From Desulfobulbaceae bacterium (GTDB lineage Bacteria > Desulfobacterota > Desulfobulbia > Desulfobulbales > Desulfocapsaceae): a stretch of 64,000 nucleotides of DNA. Both the position numbers and the translations under genes were made by a program. Positions 10,820-19,242 of this stretch are shown piece by piece; position 1 is the first letter of the stretch; every line of letters begins with the position of its first letter. The notes below the pieces were generated by a model. That model worked only from the letters and a program-made list of their open reading frames with translations. It searched no databases and was not told where the DNA came from. Location of the stretch: positions 1 through 64,000 of the forward strand of contig JAABSV010000016.1 of the NCBI GenBank assembly GCA_011390165.1, given 5' to 3'.

Positions 10820-11443
10820 ATGAAAAAATTATGTACCGGCCTGGTCTTTTCCCTGCTGATCGCGGGGACGGTTCAGGCGCAAAGTGTGCAGGAAGAGGTG
10901 ATTGGCAGCCTGACCACCGCCGAGCAGCTGGTCACCACCGGCAAGTACAGCAAGGCGATCGAGGAGATCAACTACGCCCTGGCCAAGATCAACGAACTGA
11001 CCGCCGAGGAGATGCTCAAATACATCCCGGCGGCGCCCCAAGGCTATGCCCTGGTCAACAAGCAGTCCCAGGGGGTAGGCGCCGCAGCTGCCATGGTGGG
11101 CACCGCTGGGGCCAGTGCCCAATACAGTGACGGGGCGACATCGACCATAGACCTGAACATCGCCATCGGGGGGATGAGCGGCAAAATGGCCGGCTTTGCC
11201 GCCCTCGGCTCGATGTTCGCCGCTCTCGGCCAGGACAGCGGTGCCGGGCAGAGCCGCCAGGTGCGGGTCCAGGGATACACCGGCACCGAGACCTTCAACG
11301 CCGCCCAGAAGAGCGGATCCCTCACCTTTCAGATCGGCGACAAGACCTCGGTGACCATAGAGGGGACGGGTATTGCCTCGGCTGATATTCTCATGCAACT
11401 GGCCAAGGGTATCGATATGGCCGGAATCAACAATAATTTCTAA
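10820..11443 (+). CDS. secreted protein of unknown function
   Basis: Not recognised. The 207 residues begin with a clear Sec signal peptide (MKKLCTGLVFSLLIAG, cleavage near VQAQ). The mature part starts with a helical segment rich in Glu and Lys (about 25-70, TPR-like in composition). A Gly/Ala-rich hydrophobic stretch follows (about 90-150, AAAAMVGTAGA and KMAGFAALGSMFAAL), then a short beta-rich tail with Thr/Ser. The start is fixed by GGAGGAG 7 bases upstream. It appears to be a single-gene unit ending in a hairpin. Periplasmic or outer-membrane-associated location is likely. Confidence 0.75.
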   Translation: MKKLCTGLVFSLLIAGTVQAQSVQEEVIGSLTTAEQLVTTGKYSKAIEEINYALAKINELTAEEMLKYIPAAPQGYALVNKQSQGVGAAAAMVGTAGASAQYSDGATSTIDLNIAIGGMSGKMAGFAALGSMFAALGQDSGAGQSRQVRVQGYTGTETFNAAQKSGSLTFQIGDKTSVTIEGTGIASADILMQLAKGIDMAGINNNF

Positions 11444-11452
11444 TATTTGCAT

Positions 11453-11480
11453 CCATCCACCGGCTATTCCCGGTGGATGG
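11453..11480 (+). terminator. probable terminator hairpin after the secreted-protein gene
   Basis: CCATCCACCGG and CCGGTGGATGG form an 11-bp perfect stem around a 6-base loop, 10 bases after the stop. The following TTCCTCTCCT is pyrimidine-rich rather than a pure T run, so termination strength is uncertain. Confidence 0.55.
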
Positions 11481-11643
11481 TTCCTCTCCTCTCCTACCCG
11501 TCCCAGCCACCCTGTCAGAAGCTCTCCACCGCGTACAACGAGCAAACCTGAGCCCCCCGAAAATACGGCTCTGCCCGCCGCAGCGACCGTTGACTGTCCC
11601 CGGTGTGAACGAAAAATTTATACGACGAGGTGACCTGATTCGT

Positions 11644-11672
11644 TTGACACGAGAATTTTTTTTTTGTAGATG
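11644..11672 (+). promoter_or_regulatory. candidate promoter of the Rnf locus
   Basis: TTGACA (11644-11649) and the weaker TAGATG (11667-11672) are 17 bases apart. A run of ten T bases fills part of the spacer. It lies about 70 bases upstream of the first gene of the unit, with a perfect palindrome between them. Confidence 0.45.
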
Positions 11673-11697
11673 TTGCAGGCCATCGTAACAAGATACC

Positions 11698-11715
11698 TCT
11701 GCCAGCGCTGGCAGA
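11698..11715. promoter_or_regulatory. 18-bp perfect palindrome, possible operator or leader hairpin
   Basis: TCTGCCAGCGCTGGCAGA is a perfect inverted repeat. It lies just downstream of the candidate promoter and 25 bases before the first ATG of the Rnf unit. Its position suits a repressor site or a short 5' leader hairpin. It does not match the Rex or Fur consensus that I know. Confidence 0.45.
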
Positions 11716-11740
11716 AGGCCACTTTTCACAGGAGCAGTAG

Positions 11741-12217
11741 ATGGAAAAAAAGAGTTCCATACCACCAGCCAACCGACAGGAAGAGGGTTTGAAACCCCCT
11801 CCCCTGATGCGGCGCACCCATCTGCAACACGACACCTACCTCAGCTGCTGGTGCCCCCATTGCGGGGTCGGTCTCAACGAGGGGGACAGGGCTGTTTTCG
11901 AGATTACCAACAACGAGGGGGAAGTCGGGGTGAGCAGAGTCGCCGCCTACCTGAATGTGCTGGAACAGGAAAGCACGTTGCACGTAGACGATGATGAGGA
12001 ACTGGCCGATGTACGCTGCCCCCACTGCCGTGTCTCGCTGATCGAACCGGGCCAGCTCTGCCGGGAGGACGGCTGCAAACTGGTGGGCATCGAGGTGTCG
12101 ATTTCCAACTCGAAAAGGTTAAGACTGATCAGCTGTATCCGCCGTTCCTGCCGCTGGTACACGATGAGCGAAGAGGACAATGAACGGCTGATTTTACGGG
12201 ATAGTCATGAGTGGTAA
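11741..12217 (+). CDS. zinc-ribbon protein heading the Rnf locus
   Basis: Not a named family to my eye. The 158 residues hold two CxxC knuckles in each half: CWCPHCG (about 37-43) and CPHCRVSL (about 93-100), with further Cys at CREDGC and at CIRRSCRWY near the C-terminus. A zinc ribbon or rubredoxin-like metal site is likely. There is no signal peptide or membrane segment, so the protein should be cytoplasmic. It overlaps the start of the octaheme cytochrome gene by 11 bases, so it is almost certainly co-translated with it. A role in Rnf assembly or regulation is only a guess. Confidence 0.75.
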   Translation: MEKKSSIPPANRQEEGLKPPPLMRRTHLQHDTYLSCWCPHCGVGLNEGDRAVFEITNNEGEVGVSRVAAYLNVLEQESTLHVDDDEELADVRCPHCRVSLIEPGQLCREDGCKLVGIEVSISNSKRLRLISCIRRSCRWYTMSEEDNERLILRDSHEW

Positions 12218-12833
12218 TCTTCCGGACCGACAGAACTGGACCCCTGCGCTGACCGTTGTCCTCCTGCTGGCCATTGCCGCAGCCGCAGTCGGCTACATGG
12301 TCGACGGCAACGCCACCGGCACGGATCGCCTCTATCTGCAGAACACAGCCGGACCGGTGCTTTTTGACCATGCGGCCCACAGCCAGCAGGCCGAATCCTG
12401 CGCCGTGTGCCATCACCCCCTCTACAGTGCGGCAGAGGCGGTCTCCTGTGCAGAATGCCATGGCGAACGGCCGGAAACGGATCAGGCCGACCATCGCCGT
12501 ATCCAGGAAATGCACGGTGGTGACTGCAGCCTCTGCCACCAGGAGACGCAGGGCGAGGCAAGCTCCTGCCGGCAATGCCATCCCAGCCGGCAGGAAGAGG
12601 AAACCTCGACAGTCGCCTGCACCACCTGCCACGATGACGGGTACTCTGCCGAAATGCTCAGCCATGACGAGTACCAGGACATCGCCGAACATTCCTGTCT
12701 CGGCTGCCATGCCCCTCAGGCCCTCGCCGACATCTACCATAGTAACTGTTCCGGCTGTCACCTGCAGCAAGCACCGCAGAGATTCTCTCAGGCCGGTGAC
12801 GAGGTGCGGTGTGGGGCTTGCCACGTACCTTGA
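12207..12833 (+). CDS. membrane-anchored octaheme c-type cytochrome of the Rnf locus
   Basis: The 208-residue protein has one N-terminal membrane helix (about 13-31, ALTVVLLLAIAAAAVGYMV) that should anchor it with the heme part in the periplasm. Eight CxxCH motifs are visible: CAVCH, CAECH, CSLCH, CRQCH, CTTCH, CLGCH, CSGCH and CGACH. Several further His residues can act as distal ligands, as in class III cytochromes. It directly precedes rnfC, as multiheme cytochromes do in some Desulfovibrio and Methanosarcina rnf operons. The inferred role is electron exchange between Rnf and a periplasmic pool. The last motif ends two residues from the stop. Confidence 0.92.
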   Translation: MSGNLPDRQNWTPALTVVLLLAIAAAAVGYMVDGNATGTDRLYLQNTAGPVLFDHAAHSQQAESCAVCHHPLYSAAEAVSCAECHGERPETDQADHRRIQEMHGGDCSLCHQETQGEASSCRQCHPSRQEEETSTVACTTCHDDGYSAEMLSHDEYQDIAEHSCLGCHAPQALADIYHSNCSGCHLQQAPQRFSQAGDEVRCGACHVP

Positions 12834-12843
12834 GAAAACCACC

Positions 12844-14163
12844 ATGAGCCTCTTTGCACAGCTGTTCAGCAGCAGACCGATATTGCCCGCCGTACCGGAC
12901 TATGACCCGGTTATCCGCCAGGTCGAGGAACCGGATATGGTGGTGATCCCCCTGGATTACCCACGACATATCAACTATCTGCCGACAGTCGAGGCCGGAG
13001 AGAAGGTCCGCCGGGGCGGGGTGATCGGCCGCTCTCGTCTGGGCAACTGCAAGTTGGCCAGTATCAGTGGCAAGGTGCGGGAGATCACCACCGTCTGGAC
13101 CGCCCAGAGTGTCCACTCCCCCGCCATCGTCATCGAAAACGACGGTGGCGAGGGGCTCTCCCCGGAAGAGATATTCACCGATCAGCTCCCCCCCGACAAC
13201 CCCGTCGCCGCCCTTGCCAGAATCCGCAGTGCCGGGGTGAACCCGCCCTGGCGCTTGTCCGGGCGTGATTACGGCGAGGAGGATATCTCCGGCCTGCCAC
13301 CGCTGGAGGCTGTGGTCGTCACCGGCATCCAGGAAGAACCGACTATCCTCACCTCCCAACTCCTTCTTGCCCAGAACCCCGACAAGGTGGCGGAGGGGCT
13401 GCGACGGATCGGCCGGCTGTTGCCGGAGACCCCGCTCTGGCTCACCGTCCCGGAGAAAGAACTTGCCTGGGCGGAGAAGCATTTTGCCGGCCTGGCACGC
13501 ATCGCGGCCGTGCCGGCGCAATACCACGGCCGCCTGGAGCGGGAGCTGGTCGCCCGGCTGCTGGGGCGGCGGATCCCCAACCGGAACAGTTTCATCAGCC
13601 ACGGCATCGTGGTGCAGGATGTCGAGTACCTGCTGGCCATGGTCGATGCCCTGGACGGGACCTCCCCGTTTCTCGACAAATGCCTGACGATCAGTGGCAC
13701 AACCCTGGCGAAAGCGATCACCGTCCGCTTTCCCCTGGGCAGTTCCCTGCGGCATGTCCTCGCCAGCCAGGGGTTGCAGGTAGCCGATTTCACCCGGCCG
13801 GTGGTCGGTGGCCCGATGAAGGGAGTAGCCCAGTATTCGGACCTCACCCCCCTCACCTATGACAGCGGCATCTATCTGGTCAGCGAAGATCTCACCCCAT
13901 TTGATCCGATTGCCCCCTGTATCTTCTGTGGTCGCTGTACCCGGGTCTGCCCCGCCCGTATTCAGGTACACCTGATCAATCGGATGATCGAATTCGGGCA
14001 GATCGAATCGACCGGAAGCCTCCACCCGGAGGCCTGCCACGAATGCGGGCTATGCGCCCATGTCTGCCCGGCGGAACGCCCGATCGTGCAACTCCTCCAC
14101 TTCTGCAACCGGGAAATGACCCACGGCGAGCGGTACAGTTGGCCGGAAAGAGGCAAACAATGA
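12844..14163 (+). CDS. rnfC: RnfC, peripheral iron-sulfur/flavin subunit of the Rnf complex
   Basis: Cytoplasmic-side subunit of the ion-pumping ferredoxin:NAD+ oxidoreductase, which contacts NADH. The 439 residues carry the N-terminal RnfC domain, an NQO1-like nucleotide/SLBB region, and two [4Fe-4S] motifs near the C-terminus, CIFCGRCTRVCP and CHECGLCAHVCP. The frame is open far upstream through the cytochrome gene, but ATG 12844, 10 bases after the cytochrome stop, gives the expected N-terminus. Its stop overlaps rnfD as ATGA. Confidence 0.95.
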   Translation: MSLFAQLFSSRPILPAVPDYDPVIRQVEEPDMVVIPLDYPRHINYLPTVEAGEKVRRGGVIGRSRLGNCKLASISGKVREITTVWTAQSVHSPAIVIENDGGEGLSPEEIFTDQLPPDNPVAALARIRSAGVNPPWRLSGRDYGEEDISGLPPLEAVVVTGIQEEPTILTSQLLLAQNPDKVAEGLRRIGRLLPETPLWLTVPEKELAWAEKHFAGLARIAAVPAQYHGRLERELVARLLGRRIPNRNSFISHGIVVQDVEYLLAMVDALDGTSPFLDKCLTISGTTLAKAITVRFPLGSSLRHVLASQGLQVADFTRPVVGGPMKGVAQYSDLTPLTYDSGIYLVSEDLTPFDPIAPCIFCGRCTRVCPARIQVHLINRMIEFGQIESTGSLHPEACHECGLCAHVCPAERPIVQLLHFCNREMTHGERYSWPERGKQ

Positions 14164-15155
14164 AAGAGTTGAAGATGTTCCAGCCGGCCCGGGCAACGGA
14201 TCCGGGAATGCTCGACGTGGCGGTCGGCCCCCACTGCCGGCTGGGTACCGGTCTGGCCCGGGTGCAGCAGCGCTGGGTTCTCGCCCTGCTGCCGGCCATT
14301 GCCGGCAGCCTCTACCTCCTCGGCCCTGCCGCCCTGCGTGTCTTCGGGCTGTCGGTGCTCTTTGCCCTGCTCTTTGATCTGGTTGCCGAACGGCTGGCCC
14401 CCTCACGTGATCTCACCTCCAACTGGAGCAGTGTCTCCCTGGCCCTGCTGCTCGCCTTCATGCTGCCGCTTAACGCACCCTGGTGGCTGATCATGATGGG
14501 GTGTTTTTTCATGGTGGTCGTCGGCAAGAAACTGTTCGGCGGGGTTGGCGCCTACCCGGCCCAGCCGGCAGTTCTCGGGGTGGCGATTCTGCAGCTCTCC
14601 TGGCCGGGGCGAATGGACAACACCGCCGCCATGCTGCATATGGACTGGCAGGTGACCATGATCGAGCCGCTGCGGTTGCTGAAGTCGATGGGCGGCACCG
14701 CCGAATCGCATTACCAGTGGACCGATCTCCTCCTCGGCCGGCAGGTGGCCGGCACCGCTGACGGGATGGTGCTTCTTCTCCTCCTCGGCGGGCTCTTTCT
14801 TCTGCTGCTCCGCGAGATCCAGTGGCAGCTGCCGGTCGGTTTCCTCATCGGTCTGTTGACCACCGCCACCCTGCTGCACCTCGCCAACCCGGAGGCCTTC
14901 GCCTCGCCCCTCTTCTATCTGCTCAGTGGCGGGACGGTGTTCATGGCCCTCTTTCTGATTACCGACCACACCACCTCTCCGGTGAACAGGGTTCCGATGC
15001 TCCTATCGGGCATATTGGCCGGCGTCCTGCTCATGCTTATCAGGGGGTATGCAAAACACCCCGACGGCCTCGTCTATGCCGTTCTCCTGGTCAATCTCTG
15101 TTCGCCGCTGCTGGATATGATCAAGCCGCAAGTAAAGGGGGCGAAAGATGTCTGA
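14160..15155 (+). CDS. rnfD: RnfD, membrane subunit of the Rnf complex
   Basis: The 331-residue integral membrane protein of the NqrB/RnfD family has about nine hydrophobic helices and the conserved loop LITDHTTSPVN, typical of the second half of RnfD. In characterised Rnf complexes this subunit carries covalent FMN and helps form the ion path. The ATG is embedded in the rnfC stop (ATGA), and the 3' end overlaps rnfG by 8 bases, so translation is tightly coupled. Confidence 0.94.
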   Translation: MKELKMFQPARATDPGMLDVAVGPHCRLGTGLARVQQRWVLALLPAIAGSLYLLGPAALRVFGLSVLFALLFDLVAERLAPSRDLTSNWSSVSLALLLAFMLPLNAPWWLIMMGCFFMVVVGKKLFGGVGAYPAQPAVLGVAILQLSWPGRMDNTAAMLHMDWQVTMIEPLRLLKSMGGTAESHYQWTDLLLGRQVAGTADGMVLLLLLGGLFLLLLREIQWQLPVGFLIGLLTTATLLHLANPEAFASPLFYLLSGGTVFMALFLITDHTTSPVNRVPMLLSGILAGVLLMLIRGYAKHPDGLVYAVLLVNLCSPLLDMIKPQVKGAKDV

Positions 15156-15747
15156 AATTGTCCGCATGGTCGTGGTGCTTTCCCTGATTGCGGCGATCTG
15201 CTCGGCGGTCCTCACCTTCGCCCATCAGGGCCTGGGGCCGCGGATTGACCAGCAAACCGACCTCTATGTGCGCGGCCCGGCGTTGGAGCGGCTTTTCGGC
15301 AAACCGGCGACGGAGGTTTTGCACAACAAGGTGGTGATCGCCGTCGGCGACCAGGCCATTCCGGTCTTTTTTGCCCGGGAGGGGGATAGGGTCTCGACCA
15401 TTGCCGTGGAGGCAACCGGCAAGGGCGGCTTCGGCGGTGACCTCAAGCTGATGGTGGGCGTTGACCTCGACGCCGGACAACAGACGGGGATGGAGGTGGT
15501 CAGCCACAGCGAAACCCCGGGACTTGGCGCCCGGATCGACGAGATCAGCTTTCGCCGTCAGTGGCAGGGGTTGCCCACCGATACCCCGGTGGCCCTCACC
15601 AAGGATGGCGGGAAAATCGACGCCATCAGTGGCGCAACCACCACCTCGCTGGCCGCCGTCGGCGGAACCAACGAGGTAATCCGGTTTCTGCGTGACCACA
15701 AAGAAGAGATTGTCCAGGCAATCGCCAAACGTGAGGCTGGCTCATGA
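15148..15747 (+). CDS. rnfG: RnfG, FMN-carrying subunit of the Rnf complex
   Basis: The 199-residue protein has one N-terminal membrane helix (about 5-24) and a periplasmic FMN-binding domain. The flavinylation motif D-x-x-S-G-A-T ends at Thr164, the residue expected to receive FMN from the ApbE transferase. No apbE gene lies in this window, so it must be supplied from elsewhere. The gene overlaps both rnfD (8 bases) and rnfE (ATGA). Confidence 0.95.
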   Translation: MSEIVRMVVVLSLIAAICSAVLTFAHQGLGPRIDQQTDLYVRGPALERLFGKPATEVLHNKVVIAVGDQAIPVFFAREGDRVSTIAVEATGKGGFGGDLKLMVGVDLDAGQQTGMEVVSHSETPGLGARIDEISFRRQWQGLPTDTPVALTKDGGKIDAISGATTTSLAAVGGTNEVIRFLRDHKEEIVQAIAKREAGS

Positions 15748-16364
15748 GCAAGGGAAAACTGGGGGCAACACTGACGGCCGGTCTGTGGAAACGATTACCC
15801 CCCTTCCGTCTGGTTCTCGGACTCTGCCCGTCACTGGCGGTGACCACCTCGGCGGAAAACGGGCTCGGCATGGGGATCGCTCTGGCCCTGGTGGTAACCA
15901 TGTCCAACGGCATCATCTCCGCCCTGCGGAAACTGATTCCGGCCAAGGTGCGCATCGCCTCGTACATCGTCATCATCGCCACCCTGGTCTCCATTGTCGA
16001 AACGCTCATGAAGGCCTACTTCTTTCCGCTGTCTGAGCAACTTGGTATCTACATCCCGCTGATCGTGGTGAACTGCATCGTTCTCGGTCGGGCTGAAGGC
16101 TTCGCCGCCAAAAATCCCCCCCTTCTCTCCATGGCGGACGGCCTGAGCGTCGGCATCGGCTACACCCTCTCCCTCACCCTGATCGGCTCGATACGGGAAA
16201 TTCTCGGGGTCGGTTCGTGGTTTGGCCTCCCTGTCTTCGGGGCCGCCTTCGAGCCCCTGGCCTTTCTCGTCCTGGCACCGGGAGCCTTCATCACCATCGG
16301 CATCCTCCTCGGCATACAGAATCTCTTCTCCCGCTGGCGCGGGGAAAAATTCGTTCAAGGGTAG
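15744..16364 (+). CDS. rnfE: RnfE, membrane subunit of the Rnf complex
   Basis: The 206-residue polytopic protein of the RnfE/NqrD family has about six helices. Recognisable family segments are GLCPSLAVTTSAENGLGMG near residue 30 and the highly conserved VNCIVLGRAEGFAAKN near 110. RnfE and RnfA form an inverted-topology pair that holds an intramembrane iron-sulfur centre. It overlaps rnfG by 4 bases and is followed by rnfA after 9 bases. Confidence 0.95.
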   Translation: MSKGKLGATLTAGLWKRLPPFRLVLGLCPSLAVTTSAENGLGMGIALALVVTMSNGIISALRKLIPAKVRIASYIVIIATLVSIVETLMKAYFFPLSEQLGIYIPLIVVNCIVLGRAEGFAAKNPPLLSMADGLSVGIGYTLSLTLIGSIREILGVGSWFGLPVFGAAFEPLAFLVLAPGAFITIGILLGIQNLFSRWRGEKFVQG

Positions 16365-16373
16365 AAAACATTC

Positions 16374-16949
16374 ATGGATCTATTGTACCTGGCCATCTCG
16401 GCAACCTTCGTCAACAACATCCTTCTTGCCCAGTATCTCGGCCACTGCCCGTTCCTCGGGGTGTCGAAACGGATTGAAACCGCCCTCGGCATGGCGGCGG
16501 CAATCATCTTCGTCACCATCCTCTCGGCTATCTTCACCTGGACGGTGCTCACCTACGCCCTGATTCCTTACGGCCTCGAATTTCTGCAGACCCTCACCTT
16601 CATTCTCATCATCGCTTCCCTGGTCCAACTGGTCGAGATACTGATGAAGAAAAAGAGCCGCAGCCTCTACAACGCGCTGGGGGTCTATCTTGCCCTGATC
16701 ACCACCAACTGCGCCGTGATGGGCGTGGCCCTGCTCGTCGCCCGCGAGGAACTGGGCTTTATCGAGATGCTGGTCTTTGCCACCGCCAGTTCCTTCGGCT
16801 ACGCCCTGGCCCTGCTGCTCTTTGCCGGCCACCGTGAACGTCTGCAGATCTCAGCCATCCCGAAAAGCATGCAGGGTACGGCCATTGCCCTGGTAACCGC
16901 CGGCATCATGTCTCTGGCCTTTATCGGCTTTCAGGGAATGGCCAGTTAA
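16374..16949 (+). CDS. rnfA: RnfA, membrane subunit of the Rnf complex
   Basis: The 191-residue protein of the RnfA/NqrE family has about six membrane helices. The conserved features are VNNILLAQYLGHCPFLGVSK near the N-terminus and ALITTNCAVMGVALL in the middle, each with the Cys used for the shared iron-sulfur site with RnfE. The downstream partner, the RnfB fusion, begins 18 bases later. Confidence 0.96.
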   Translation: MDLLYLAISATFVNNILLAQYLGHCPFLGVSKRIETALGMAAAIIFVTILSAIFTWTVLTYALIPYGLEFLQTLTFILIIASLVQLVEILMKKKSRSLYNALGVYLALITTNCAVMGVALLVAREELGFIEMLVFATASSFGYALALLLFAGHRERLQISAIPKSMQGTAIALVTAGIMSLAFIGFQGMAS

Positions 16950-16967
16950 GCAACAAGGAGAGTTGTC

Positions 16968-19109
16968 GTGATCACCCCCATTTTACTGCTCACCGGAATC
17001 GCCTTTGTCGCGGCCATAGTTCTCGGCATATCGGCTCGGGTCTTTTTTGTCGACGAAGACCCGAGAATTGAGGCTGTCGCCAACCTCCTCCCCGGCGCCA
17101 ACTGCGGCGGTTGCGGCCAGGCCGGCTGCAACGCTGCCGCCGAATCGATAGTCAAGCGCAAAAGTGAGGTCAATATCTGCGTGGTCGGTGGCATCGAAAC
17201 GGCCGAATCCATCGGCGCTTACCTCGGCTACGATGTCCGCGGCGCCGAGCCGATGCTGGCCTGCTCCACCTGTGAGGGAGGATACCGGGCCGCTCGCAAA
17301 TACCACTACACGGGATTGCAGGACTGTCGGGCCGCCCTGCAGCTCTTTCATGGCTTCATCCGCTGTGAAAACGGCTGCCTCGGCCTCGGTTCTTGCCAGC
17401 GGGCCTGCCGCTTTTCGGCGATCCGGATGGATCCCGACAGCGGTCTGCCGGTTTTCGACCCGGACCGCTGCGTCGGCTGTGGCAGTTGCATCGCCGCCTG
17501 CCCCAAGGGGATAATTTCCCTGGCCAACGAAAACACGAAAATACTCCACTGGAACCAGTATACCCAGTGTCTCTCGCCCTGTCGGCAGCGCTGCCCGGCC
17601 CAGATCGACATCCCCAAATATCTCGCCCAGGCCAGGCGTGGCGAGTATGGCGCCGCCCTGATGACCATCAAGGACAAGAACCCGTTGCCGGTGGCAACAG
17701 GCCGGGTCTGTCCCGAATTGTGTGCTACCCAGTGCCGGCGGAACCTCAAGGATGACCCGCTGGCCATCAATTCGGTAAAACGCTTTGTCTCCGACTGGGA
17801 ACGAAGCAACAAAGTGCGGATGCCGGTGGCGGTGGCCCCCGATACCGGCCTCCGGGTTGCCGTGGTCGGCGGTGGCCCGTCCGGGCTCTCCGCCGCCTAC
17901 TACCTGCGAAGACTCGGCCACGCCGTCGAGATTTTTGAAATGATGCCGAAACTGGGCGGTATGCCCCGCTACGGAATTCCTGACTACCGTCTCTCCGACG
18001 AGCAGCTCGACTGGGACGTTGATGGCGTCCTGGAACTTGGCGTGCAAGCCCATACCAATGTCACCCTCGGCAAGGATTTCACTATCCAGTTCCTGCGTTC
18101 GAACGGTTTTGACGCGGTCTATCTGGCCATCGGCGCCTGGCACGGCCGACTCCTCCCCCTGGAGGGCAAGGAGTTGACCGGTATCTACAGCGGCATAGAT
18201 TACCTCCGCCGGTTCCATACCGACGAGGAGAAGATTACCGGCAAACGCTTTGTGGTGATCGGTGCCGGCAATGTGGCAATGGATTGTGCCCGCTCGGCCC
18301 TCAGGGCCGGAGCGGAGAGTGTCCTCTTGATTTTCCGTTTCTCCCGCGACCTGATGGAGGCCAACGCCCATGAAATCAACGATGCCGAGAGCGAAGGGGT
18401 GGTCATGCGCTGCCTCGTTTCACCGGTTCGTTTTCTCGGTGAGGAAGGGCGGCTGAACAGCATCGAGGTGCAGCAGGTGACCCTGCGCCATTCTGCCGGT
18501 GGTGGGCTCCCGGATGTTATCCCGGTTGAGGGGAGCAACGAGGTGCTCCCCTGTGATGTGGTTATTCAGGCAGTCGGCCAGGCCGCCGATCTCGCCGCCA
18601 TCGTCGCCGCTGATGGACTGGCAAAGACCCGTTACCACACCATCGATGCCGACGAGGAGACGCTGCAGACATCAATCCCCGGCGTATTTGCCGGCGGCGA
18701 CTGTTACACCGGGCCACGCCTTCTGGTCGAGGCGGTCGCCTCCGGCAGGTTTGCGGCCCGATCGATCCATTACTACATGACCACCGGCGAGATTCCGGCA
18801 ATCAAGGAGAGACAACGCGAGATGATGGCGCCGGCCCTGATTGATGACCTGACCAATGTGGTGCCGATACCAACCATGGCCATAAAACCGATGGTACCCG
18901 TCGAGGAGCGGATGGCCTCCTTCCGCGAAGTTGAAGGAACCATCAACGAAGATCAGTGCCGCCTGGAGGCGACACGCTGTCTGAACTGCGGCATCTACTG
19001 CTACGATCAGGATGATCTGCCGGCGGAACTCATGCGCAAGGCCATCTCCTGCCCCAACGAACCACATCTCGTGGCGGAGGAGGAGAGGGAGAAGGAACCG
19101 GCTCTCTGA
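16968..19109 (+). CDS. rnfB: RnfB fused to a GltD/NfnB-like FAD-NAD(P) oxidoreductase
   Basis: The 713-residue protein is far longer than ordinary RnfB (usually 180-330). Residues 1-25 are the RnfB membrane helix. The Fe-S domain GANCGGCGQAGC (44-54) and ferredoxin clusters CENGCLGLGSCQRAC (about 133-147) and CVGCGSCIAACP (168-179) follow. From about 195 the protein is homologous to the glutamate synthase small subunit and NfnB: CLSPCRQRCPAQ (201-211), FAD site VGGGPSG (300-306), NAD(P) site IGAGNVAMD (431-439), AGGDCYTGP (575-583) and a C-terminal CLNCGIYC (671-678). The GTG start has AAGGAG at 8 bases. It may join ferredoxin and NAD(P)H chemistry directly to the Rnf membrane arm. Confidence 0.95.
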   Translation: MITPILLLTGIAFVAAIVLGISARVFFVDEDPRIEAVANLLPGANCGGCGQAGCNAAAESIVKRKSEVNICVVGGIETAESIGAYLGYDVRGAEPMLACSTCEGGYRAARKYHYTGLQDCRAALQLFHGFIRCENGCLGLGSCQRACRFSAIRMDPDSGLPVFDPDRCVGCGSCIAACPKGIISLANENTKILHWNQYTQCLSPCRQRCPAQIDIPKYLAQARRGEYGAALMTIKDKNPLPVATGRVCPELCATQCRRNLKDDPLAINSVKRFVSDWERSNKVRMPVAVAPDTGLRVAVVGGGPSGLSAAYYLRRLGHAVEIFEMMPKLGGMPRYGIPDYRLSDEQLDWDVDGVLELGVQAHTNVTLGKDFTIQFLRSNGFDAVYLAIGAWHGRLLPLEGKELTGIYSGIDYLRRFHTDEEKITGKRFVVIGAGNVAMDCARSALRAGAESVLLIFRFSRDLMEANAHEINDAESEGVVMRCLVSPVRFLGEEGRLNSIEVQQVTLRHSAGGGLPDVIPVEGSNEVLPCDVVIQAVGQAADLAAIVAADGLAKTRYHTIDADEETLQTSIPGVFAGGDCYTGPRLLVEAVASGRFAARSIHYYMTTGEIPAIKERQREMMAPALIDDLTNVVPIPTMAIKPMVPVEERMASFREVEGTINEDQCRLEATRCLNCGIYCYDQDDLPAELMRKAISCPNEPHLVAEEEREKEPAL

Positions 19110-19152
19110 GTTGAAGTTCCACAGCCAACCCTTTTCCTTCTCGCCCTCCACC

Positions 19153-19186
19153 AGCCCCCGGCGTGCTCTCCGGCAGAGCCGGGGCT
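19153..19186 (+). terminator. hairpin at the end of the Rnf locus
   Basis: AGCCCCCGGC and GCCGGGGCT form a stem with one bulged C, 44 bases after the rnfB-fusion stop and between convergent genes. There is no T tract, so it may be a 3' end protector rather than an intrinsic terminator. Confidence 0.35.
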
Positions 19187-19242
19187 GACGCCAGGCCGCA
19201 GACGCTGCCTGCCTTCGTGGCGGGACAACTCTTCCGGCAGGA

